NCBI RefSeq assembly: GCF_020907985.1
Contig: NZ_JAJJPA010000018.1
Coordinates: forward strand, 62,001-126,000
Direction of reading: 5' to 3'
Source: Kitasatospora humi
GTDB taxonomy: Bacteria; Actinomycetota; Actinomycetes; Streptomycetales; Streptomycetaceae
Length of the DNA stretch: 64,000 nucleotides
Shown here one piece after another: positions 57,602-64,000 of the stretch; positions within the stretch are counted from its first letter, which is position 1; each line of letters starts with the position of its first letter. The position numbers and the translations under genes were made by a program. The notes below the pieces were generated by a model. That model saw nothing but the letters and a program-made list of their open reading frames with translations, had not been told where the DNA came from and did no database searches.

Positions 57602-59005
57602 TCAGGTTTGGGCGAAGCCGCGCTGCAGCTCCACGTCGGTCACCCGGCTGTCGTGGGCGGCGAGTTCGGCGCGGGCCAGGCTGGCGTAGTGCTGGACGAC
57701 GTCCTCGCCGAGCAGCGTGCCGGGCAGCGTGCTCGACTCGAACAGGTCCGCGGCCTCGCGCAGCGTGGCGGGTAGCGGGCTGCCCGCGGTGGTGCGGTAG
57801 CTGTTGCCCTTGACCGGCTCGGGCGGTGCGAGGCGGGTTTCGATGCCGTGCCGCATCGCGGCGACCGACGCTGCCAGCGCCAGATAGGGGTTGGCATCCG
57901 CCCCGGCGAGTCGCACCTCCACGTGCAGTCCTGGGCCGTGGCCCACCACGCGGACCGCGCAGGTGCGGTTGTCTCGGCCCCAGGTGTAGCGGGTCGGTGC
58001 GAAGCTGTTCCTGCGGAACCGCTTGTAGGAGTTGACCGTCGGTGCCCACAGCGGCGCCAGCACCGGCAGGGCCTCCAGCAGGCCCGCGATGGCGTGCTGG
58101 CCAGTCTCGGACAGTTCGCCGGGACGGTCGGGGTCGGCCATCTGGGGCGCATCGGCGTCGTCCCACAGGGACAGATGCAGGTGCAGCCCGGAGCCGATGC
58201 CGGTGGCGGGGGCGGCCATGAAGGTGGGCAGCAGCCGCATGCGCTCGCCTACAGCGCGGGCTGCGTGCTTGAGCAGCAGGTGCCCGCGGGCTGCCTCCAC
58301 CGGGTCCCCGTACGGGAAGGTGATCTCCACCTGGCCAGGGGCTGACTCGGTCTTGACCGCTTCAACCGGCTGGCCGGCCCGACGCAGCATCTCGGTCAGC
58401 CGCTGGAGGTAGCGCACCAGGCCGGCCGGATGGTCGAGGGAGTAGTCGCGGTTGTCTGCGGTCACCGGGGTAAGCCCCTGGAAGCCCTGTCCGGCGGCCT
58501 GCGCGAGCGTTCCTCGGTACAGGACGAACTCCGCCTCCAGGCCGGCCTTCACGCTCAGTCCGGCCTCGGCGAGGAGGTTGATCTGCTGGGCGAGCATGGC
58601 GGTCGGCGCCACCTGGACGGGGTCCGTCCCGTCGGGGGTGACGGCGGCGGCGAACACCAGTGCCGTGCCGGGCCGCCACGGCAGCAGCCGCGCGGATGCC
58701 AGGTCAGGCAGGACGCGGAAGTCTCCGAACCCGGTCTGCCAGCCGGCCAGTTCCACCCCGGTCAGCGGGGCCATCTCGATGTCGGTGGCCAGCACGTAGG
58801 CGCACATCTCGCCCTCGCCCGGGCTGTCCACGAAGTGGCGAAGGAAGTAGACGGCGTCGAACGCCTTGCCCTTCAACCGGCCCTGAACGTCGACCAGGGC
58901 GAGCATCACGGTGGTGATCTGGCCGGCCGTAATCGCCTCGCGCAGCTGTGGGAGGGCCAGCAGCTCGGAGTTCAAGCCGCGCGGCGTGCTGGTCTGGCCG
59001 GTCAT
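57602..59005 (-). CDS. Glutamine synthetase family ligase
   Basis: The product is 467 aa. AEFVLYRG, KTESAPGQVEITFPYGDPVE, GSGLHLHLSLWD, NRTCAVRVVGHGPGLHVEVR and ADANPYLALAASVAA are the metal, ATP and glutamate motifs. Length and lack of the adenylylation tail place it with GlnA3/GlnA4/PuuA-like gamma-glutamyl ligases rather than GlnA1. It may join glutamate to an amine. ATG overlaps the permease stop (ATGA). Confidence 0.9.
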   Translation of the reverse strand: MTGQTSTPRGLNSELLALPQLREAITAGQITTVMLALVDVQGRLKGKAFDAVYFLRHFVDSPGEGEMCAYVLATDIEMAPLTGVELAGWQTGFGDFRVLPDLASARLLPWRPGTALVFAAAVTPDGTDPVQVAPTAMLAQQINLLAEAGLSVKAGLEAEFVLYRGTLAQAAGQGFQGLTPVTADNRDYSLDHPAGLVRYLQRLTEMLRRAGQPVEAVKTESAPGQVEITFPYGDPVEAARGHLLLKHAARAVGERMRLLPTFMAAPATGIGSGLHLHLSLWDDADAPQMADPDRPGELSETGQHAIAGLLEALPVLAPLWAPTVNSYKRFRRNSFAPTRYTWGRDNRTCAVRVVGHGPGLHVEVRLAGADANPYLALAASVAAMRHGIETRLAPPEPVKGNSYRTTAGSPLPATLREAADLFESSTLPGTLLGEDVVQHYASLARAELAAHDSRVTDVELQRGFAQT

Positions 59006-60510
59006 CAGACGATCTCCCCGGCCAGCTCGGTCATGCGGGCGCTCGCGGCGGCGGGCGGGGTGTAGGAGCGGCCGGCGATCCACCGCCACACCGTCGCCAG
59101 GAGCAGCACGGCGCCGAGGGCGAGGGGCGCGTAGTTGAAGGAGTCGGCGGTGATCGGGTTGCTCTGCGGCAGGCACACCAGCACCGTGACCACCACCACC
59201 CACGCCACGGCCGCGATGCCGATCGGGCGGCTCCACCGGCCCAGAGTCCACGGGCCCGGAGTGAAGCGGGACTTGGCGCGCAGCCGCAGGTACACCGGGA
59301 TCGCGTAGGCCGGGGTCATGCCGACGATGTTGATCGCGGTGACGGCGTTGTAGGCGGTCATCGACCACAGGGCTGGCAGTGCGAGCAGCCAGGCCGCCAC
59401 GACCGACAGCCACACCGCCGCTACCGGGGTGCCGGTGCGCGCCGAGGTGCGCCGCCACCAGGCGCTGCCGGGCAGCGCCCCGTCCCTGCTGAAGGCGAAC
59501 ACCATCCGGCTCGCCGCGGCGGTCTCGGCGTTCCCGCAGAAGAGTTGGGCGAGGATGACCACGATCAGCAGGCCCTCAGCCCCGCGAGTCCCCAGGGCGT
59601 CGAGGAAGATCTGCGCAGGGGGCACACCGGTGGCGGTGCCGGCCGTGGCGGCGTAGTCCTTGATCGCGAAGGTCAGGCCGAAGAGCAGCACCAGCCCCGC
59701 CGCCCACGAGACCCAGATCGAGCGGACGATTCCCTGCGGGGCCGACAGCGCCGCCGAGACCGTCTCCTCCGACAGGTGCGCGGAGGCGTCGTACCCGCTG
59801 AAGGTGTACTGAGCCATCAGCAGGCCGATCAGCGCCACGTACAGCGGGTTGTGCCATCCCGTCGAGTTCGCGTAGTGCCCGAACACCCAGCTCGTCGACT
59901 GGTGCTGACTGGGGACCAGGAGAAGAGCGCCGACGATCAGCAGCACGCCGCCGAGATGCCACCACACCGAGATGCTGTTCAGCACGCTGACCAGGCGCAC
60001 CCCGGCCAGGTTCAGCAGCGCGTGCAGCAGCAGGATCACCGTGTAGATGACCATCAGCTTCCCCGGGGTCGGGGTGAAGCCGAACTGCAGGTTGGCCAGG
60101 GCCCCGATGAAGGTGGCCGCCCCGTAGTCGATTCCGGCGATCCCACCAAGCAGGCCCAGGAGGTTGAGCCAGCCGGTGTACCAGCCCCATCCCTTACCGC
60201 CCAAGCGGTCCGCCATGAAGTACAGCGCACCGCTGGTGGGGTAGGCCGAGGTGACCTCCGCCAACGCGGAGCCGACCAGCATCACCATCGCACCGACGCC
60301 GACCCAGCCCCACATCATCACTGCTGGCCCGCCAGCCCCAAGGCCGAAGCCGTACAGGGTCATGCACCCGGACAGGATGGAGATCACCGAGAAGGAGATT
60401 GAGAAGTTCCCGAAACCTGACATTCGGCGGGTCAGTTGGGGCTGGTAGCCGAGCTGGCGCAGTAACGCCTCGTCAGCGGCACCAGGCACGGATCGGTGGG
60501 AGCGCGCCAT
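59005..60510 (-). CDS. APC superfamily amino acid/amine permease
   Basis: The product is 501 aa with about 12 hydrophobic helices. FGNFSISFSVISILSG near residue 33, GALYFMADRLGG near 93 and FSGYDASAHLSEETVSA near 245 are typical of GABA/amino acid permeases of the APC family. It directly precedes and overlaps the ligase gene, as in polyamine or amine catabolic pairs. GGAGG precedes the ATG. Confidence 0.9.
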   Translation of the reverse strand: MARSHRSVPGAADEALLRQLGYQPQLTRRMSGFGNFSISFSVISILSGCMTLYGFGLGAGGPAVMMWGWVGVGAMVMLVGSALAEVTSAYPTSGALYFMADRLGGKGWGWYTGWLNLLGLLGGIAGIDYGAATFIGALANLQFGFTPTPGKLMVIYTVILLLHALLNLAGVRLVSVLNSISVWWHLGGVLLIVGALLLVPSQHQSTSWVFGHYANSTGWHNPLYVALIGLLMAQYTFSGYDASAHLSEETVSAALSAPQGIVRSIWVSWAAGLVLLFGLTFAIKDYAATAGTATGVPPAQIFLDALGTRGAEGLLIVVILAQLFCGNAETAAASRMVFAFSRDGALPGSAWWRRTSARTGTPVAAVWLSVVAAWLLALPALWSMTAYNAVTAINIVGMTPAYAIPVYLRLRAKSRFTPGPWTLGRWSRPIGIAAVAWVVVVTVLVCLPQSNPITADSFNYAPLALGAVLLLATVWRWIAGRSYTPPAAASARMTELAGEIV

Positions 60511-60586
60511 CAGAAGCCTCCGTGATCGAAGAAATGAAGGGGGAGTCGTGATATGGCCGGCGGACCTGGTGCCGCCGGCCGTGTGG

Positions 60587-61582
60587 TCAGTGCCGTACGC
60601 ACTGGGCGCGGGCGTCGAGGAAGGCCTGCTCGGGCCCGTCGTTTCCGGTTGCCACGTAGGCCCAGGGGATTCGGCTGGCGTGCGGTCCGATCGCCTGGAA
60701 CACCTCGCCTGCCTCGGCGTACCTCCGACCGGCCCACAGCGCGTGCGCCAGCAGGTTCAAGTCCACAGCGGTGGGAGGTTCCCGGTCCCAGCGCCGGAAC
60801 CAGCCGCGCCAGGCACGGTCGGTACGCCGTATCACCGACTCCTGCAGCCGCCAGTGACCGGTCTCCCTCGGCCCGAGGGACGCCCGGTTCTCTCGCTGCA
60901 GCCGGTACTGCTCGGCGTGGGCCAGCAGCGGAAGCACCAGCAGCGGCGACCCGGCCGGTGCCCAGCCCTCGACCAGGGTGACGAAGCTCCACACCGACGA
61001 CATCGCGTGGCTTGGCCGGGAGAGCCAGAACTGCAGCATCCGCACGTGGCCCTCGCGGCACACCGGATCCCGGCGCACGGCCTCGTGCAGCAGTTCCCAA
61101 GGACCTGCGGGAAGGAACGAACCCGCCGGCGCGGGCGAGCGGTAGTCGCGTAGAAGACTGAGGCTGCTGAGCTGGCCGAGTGCGAGCAGGCACACCCACG
61201 GCACGGGATCCCCCGGCGCCGCGTTCACGGCGGACCAGCAGCGGTCCCGAGCCGACCGTGCCAGAACACCCGCAGCGTCCTGGAGTTGGCGTCCGGCACG
61301 CAGCGCCCGCTCCACCGCCACCCGGGCCAGCATCACCTCCGCGTCCGCGCTGCGTGGCTCCTCACGGCACCACGTCTCTACCACCGTCGTCCCGGCCGCG
61401 ACCGCTGCAAGGACCTGGGTGCGCGCCGTCCGTACGCCGGGTGAGCTATGCGACGCGGCCAGCAGCTCCCGCATCGCCATCCAGCGGCCGGCCTCCACCT
61501 CTTCGACCACCATCCGAAGCGGCTCGTCCAGACCTGCCGGGTGGATTACCGGCCGGCCAACGGCTGTGGGACCGCCGCTCAT
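60587..61582 (-). CDS. Uncharacterised Streptomyces-type protein
   Basis: The product is 331 aa from an ATG that overlaps the stop of the upstream gene (ATGA). It is helical, with repeats of VPWVCLLALGQLSSL and DLNLLAHALWAGRRYAEAG type, similar to TPR-like helical repeats. No function known. It lies between the permease and the methyltransferase. Confidence 0.6.
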   Translation of the reverse strand: MSGGPTAVGRPVIHPAGLDEPLRMVVEEVEAGRWMAMRELLAASHSSPGVRTARTQVLAAVAAGTTVVETWCREEPRSADAEVMLARVAVERALRAGRQLQDAAGVLARSARDRCWSAVNAAPGDPVPWVCLLALGQLSSLSLLRDYRSPAPAGSFLPAGPWELLHEAVRRDPVCREGHVRMLQFWLSRPSHAMSSVWSFVTLVEGWAPAGSPLLVLPLLAHAEQYRLQRENRASLGPRETGHWRLQESVIRRTDRAWRGWFRRWDREPPTAVDLNLLAHALWAGRRYAEAGEVFQAIGPHASRIPWAYVATGNDGPEQAFLDARAQCVRH

Positions 61583-62025
61583 CGCCGCCACCCGCTGCCT
61601 TGGCGGGCGCCTGTCCCGCGCCCCGACCAATCTGCATCCGTGCCGGATCGTCCGGTACCGCACCGCGGACACGACAGCGGCACGCCCCGGGCGTTCGAGC
61701 ACACCGCCGCAACCAGCTGCCCGATCACCTCGTCCACCCGGCCGCGCTCAGCCTGCAGACCAGCCAACGCCTGCACCAAGGCCGTTGACACCGCGCCCGA
61801 GCCAGAGCCGACTGCCTCCGCCAACTGCTCTTCCGCCGCAGCCAAGGCCCCGCCGCCGCGTCGGCCAGCAGCCGCCAACTTCCGCGCCGCTGTCTCGGCC
61901 TTCCGCTCCGCCGCGTTGGCACGACGGCGCAAGGCGTCCGCCGACCACAAGGAGGAGACCGCCACCAGCAGCGCGACCACAGAGCTGGCGATCATCCCAC
62001 CAACCGCTGGCGCTACCGGGCCCAT
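61579..62025 (-). CDS. Small membrane protein with coiled coil and CxxC tail
   Basis: The product is 148 aa. One N-terminal helix (MIASSVVALLVAVSSLW) is followed by a coiled coil (RRRANAAERKAETAARKLAA) and a C-terminal SCPRCG motif, so it is probably anchored with a cytoplasmic stalk that binds zinc. Start overlaps the methyltransferase stop by one base (TGATG). Confidence 0.65.
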   Translation of the reverse strand: MGPVAPAVGGMIASSVVALLVAVSSLWSADALRRRANAAERKAETAARKLAAAGRRGGGALAAAEEQLAEAVGSGSGAVSTALVQALAGLQAERGRVDEVIGQLVAAVCSNARGVPLSCPRCGTGRSGTDADWSGRGTGARQGSGWRR

Positions 62026-62927
62026 CACCGAACACCCGACTTCCGGCCCACGGCACCGTACCGGGAGACTTCGGCCGGGGTGAGCTGATCCGTCAGGCGA
62101 GGCCACCGGTTCAGCACGGTCAGCCCCGGCGCCGACAGCCTCAGGCCATCCAAGAAGCCGGCCACCTCCTCCACCGACCGCGGATGAATCGGCAGCCGGT
62201 GCCGTGCGAAGACCGCTGCGACCTTCTCCCACGCCTTCGGGGTGAAGTCCGCGGTCGCGTGCGCCAGCACCACCCACGAACCGGGAGGCAGAGCCTCCAC
62301 CAGCGCCGCCAAGCAGCCCTGCGGATCTTGCTCATCAGGCATGAACTCGAGCGCCGATTCCACGACCAGGACCACCGGCCGTCCCGGCTCCAGCAACGCC
62401 TTCACCGGCGAAGTAGCCAGCAGTTCCTCCGGTCGCCCAAGCTGGCCGAGCACCGCGGCGATCCGCCCGGGCGGACGGCAGTTGAGCCGGGCCCGCAGGT
62501 GGGTCAGCACCATCGGGTCGTCGTCCACGTACACGGCCCTGACCGCGGGCTGGACTGCCTGCACCACCGCGTGGACGGCCGGTTCCGCTGGAAGGCCGGC
62601 GCCGAGCACCAGCACATCGCGCACCCCATGCACCCGGGCCAGGTACGAGAGCGCCCGCACGGCAAACTCCCGTCGGGCATGGAGCGACTGGCGAAAGGCC
62701 GGGGCCACCTTGAGCAGCGCCTCCGCTGCCGCGCGGTCCGGCGGGAGGTTGTCCTTGCCGCCAAGGAGTGTGTCATCCAGCCTCGCCCGGGTCGGTCGAC
62801 GCAGCTCCAGGTTGCCGCTGGCCGGCTCCCACTCGTCGACGCAGAGCAGGCGGCCACCAAGTTCCGGTGCGCCAGCCGCGACGGTTTGCTCGGCGGGCGC
62901 CGCCTGATCGGTCTTCAGCACGGTCAT
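62025..62927 (-). CDS. SAM-dependent methyltransferase (DUF574 / Methyltransf_19)
   Basis: The product is 300 aa. RPTRARLDDTLLGGKDNLPP, then VLVLGAGLP, VYVDDDPMVLTHLRARL and SWVVLAHATAD are characteristic of the large Streptomyces DUF574 methyltransferase family. The methyl acceptor is unknown. It is the first gene of the minus-strand run and may share a promoter in 62928-63100. Confidence 0.88.
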   Translation of the reverse strand: MTVLKTDQAAPAEQTVAAGAPELGGRLLCVDEWEPASGNLELRRPTRARLDDTLLGGKDNLPPDRAAAEALLKVAPAFRQSLHARREFAVRALSYLARVHGVRDVLVLGAGLPAEPAVHAVVQAVQPAVRAVYVDDDPMVLTHLRARLNCRPPGRIAAVLGQLGRPEELLATSPVKALLEPGRPVVLVVESALEFMPDEQDPQGCLAALVEALPPGSWVVLAHATADFTPKAWEKVAAVFARHRLPIHPRSVEEVAGFLDGLRLSAPGLTVLNRWPRLTDQLTPAEVSRYGAVGRKSGVR

Positions 62928-63523
62928 GGTGGTCCTCGACGGTCATCTGCATGGTTCGGACGTTGCTCGTGGTGCGGGGCTGATTAATGGGAGTGGTGGA
63001 ACCGGCTCCCGGGCGGCCAGGGGGAATACCGCGCCGGGAGCCGGAGCTGGAGGGCGGCAAGCTCAGATTGGGCGGCTGAGCTCATTGGTGCACCCGCTCG
63101 CCGCGAAGGGGGTAACGCGGCGAGCGGACGGTCAAGGGTGGGCCGCGCCGGTGGGACGACGTGCGCGGCCCGTTCTTCCCCGCTACGGCGCCGAGCTGGT
63201 TGGACGCAACCGCAGCAGGAAAGGGCTTCGGGATCATCCATCGGCGTCTGGTCAATGCTGCCGACAGACCGGTGGACGGGATCACCACGGTGACGGACGG
63301 CTGGGGGACGTCCTGGGACGTTCCACGGCCGGCCGGCGAGCGGGGGCGAGAATGACAGGCGGAGCTGGATGACGTGCTCGACAGGTTGATGGATTCGGGC
63401 TCCGGCTGTTCCCGCCCGAAGTAGGGTGCTACAAGGTCCACTTGGGGAACATTCCTAACGGAATATTCTGCGGGGAATACCGGTCAGGACCCGATCGAGT
63501 CCACCAAAGGGAGGAACGACAGC
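62928..63523. other. 596-bp region with divergent promoters and a possible ORF
   Basis: No gene is firmly supported. A plus-strand frame at 63161-63355 (64 aa, ending TVTDGWGTSWDVPRPAGERG) has good third positions but no clear ribosome site and may be a fragment. The right end carries the palindrome at 63447 and the leader of the XRE gene; the left end should contain the methyltransferase promoter. Confidence 0.4.
63447..63468. promoter_or_regulatory. Palindromic operator-like site upstream of the XRE gene
   Basis: GAACATTCC and GGAATATTC form a 9-bp inverted repeat (8 of 9 positions) around TAAC, 55 bp before the GTG of the regulator. The area is A/T-rich against the background. It could be an autoregulatory site. 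Confidence 0.5.
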
Positions 63524-64000
63524 GTGGACGAGCGACGGTGCACACGGTGCGGCTGCACACTCAGCAGGTACAACTCGGATGGCGACAACCTCTGTGGGCC
63601 CTGCGGCAAATCCGCTCGAGTTACCACCGCCCATCCGACAATCCCTGACCGCGTGTGGCGGGACCCCCAGGTCAGAGAATCCCTTGCCCGATGGAAACCT
63701 GGTGCCTTAAGCCGTCGCCTTCGGGAGATCGTGCCGCTGCGGCAAGACGACCTGGCCGAAATCACCGGCCTGAGTCAGGGCTTCCTCTCCAAGCTGGAAT
63801 CCGGCCGCTCTCAGCTGACACACATCGAGCGCATCGTGGAGTTTCTGACCAACCTCGGCGTACCGCCCGAGCTGGTGAGATTTGCACCAATGGCGCCTGG
63901 TGGCAACGCCTTTGAGGACGTGCGCCGAGTCAAGCCTTGGAGCGAGGGTCGTATGGTGGAAGGGCTGCAGGACACTGCCCCCTCCAAGCGGCTGGTCAAG
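63524..64000 (+). CDS. XRE-family regulator with N-terminal zinc ribbon, cut by window edge
   Basis: The GTG at 63524 has GGGAGG 9 nt upstream. The first 159 residues are visible. They start with CTRCGCTLSRYN and LCGPCGK, a four-Cys zinc ribbon, followed by an XRE-type helix-turn-helix (LRQDDLAEITGLSQGFLSKL, then ESGRSQLTHIERI). This layout is common in Streptomyces regulators with a C-terminal repeat domain beyond the edge. It faces away from the island. Confidence 0.85.
   Translation, partial: MDERRCTRCGCTLSRYNSDGDNLCGPCGKSARVTTAHPTIPDRVWRDPQVRESLARWKPGALSRRLREIVPLRQDDLAEITGLSQGFLSKLESGRSQLTHIERIVEFLTNLGVPPELVRFAPMAPGGNAFEDVRRVKPWSEGRMVEGLQDTAPSKRLVK

Noticed and set aside
63161..63355. 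64-codon plus-strand frame with good third-position bias
   Set aside because: No ribosome site and no known family; it could be a gene fragment but cannot be supported as a gene.
1..64000. CRISPR arrays, insertion sequences, integrase and att sites
   Set aside because: No regularly spaced repeats, transposase or integrase motifs, or long flanking direct repeats were seen while reading the window; a self-comparison by computer would be needed to exclude short att repeats.

Overview
The window is high-GC DNA (mostly around 70 percent G+C by eye) with many GTG starts, G/C-rich third codon positions and actinomycete-typical families (DUF4192, the DUF574-type methyltransferase, a CvnD-like GTPase domain). 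It most likely comes from Streptomyces, Kitasatospora or a close relative, and carries a phage or phage-plasmid element next to a non-phage gene island. No rRNA, tRNA, CRISPR array, integrase, transposase or replication initiator was found.

Left arm (1-9.9 kb, mostly minus strand): a plasmid/phage housekeeping set of two DUF4192 proteins, a DUF932 protein, a small HTH protein, an SSB-like OB-fold protein, HU, two proline-rich exported or anchored proteins and a terminase-small-subunit-like HTH protein, with one TIGR02391 (Ymh-type) gene on the plus strand. Several genes share a distinctive leader hairpin just before the ribosome binding site.

9.9-14.8 kb (minus): one seven-gene operon with 4-nt overlaps at every junction. 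It encodes a ParB-like protein, two DpdA-like (TGT-family) transglycosylase paralogues, a T-fold protein, QueD, QueE and a FolE-type GTP cyclohydrolase I. This looks like a 7-deazaguanine DNA-modification pathway. QueC is absent.

15.0-28 kb: a complete DNA phosphorothioation locus (associated methyltransferase, dndA divergent from dndBCDE). Facing it on the minus strand are a GHKL ATPase, two GIY-YIG proteins, a sigma-like HTH protein and a second DGQHR protein, possibly a restriction or regulatory partner, since dndFGH is not present. Two DNA-modification chemistries therefore lie side by side.

28-47.3 kb (minus): a phage module with a Cas4/AddB-like exonuclease, RecT, holin-like and small membrane proteins, tail-tip protein with FnIII-like segments, Dit-like protein, tape measure, tail chaperones with a -1 frameshift, major tail protein, tail terminator and head-tail connectors. 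No portal, capsid, protease or large terminase is seen. A family of phage-type promoters (GCGACS, 17-18 bp, TACGGT) precedes many of these genes and also the deazaguanine operon, tying both to one regulon.

47.3-62.9 kb (minus): an island of four Nudix domains in three further genes plus the tandem one, an EEP phosphatase/nuclease, two 2H phosphoesterases, an ABC exporter, a tandem-LuxR protein, a fusion of a degenerate CvnD-type GTPase and a degenerate MurC ligase, a glutamine-synthetase-family ligase coupled to an APC permease, and an S-adenosylmethionine methyltransferase. The right edge holds the start of a zinc-ribbon/XRE regulator behind a palindromic operator-like site.
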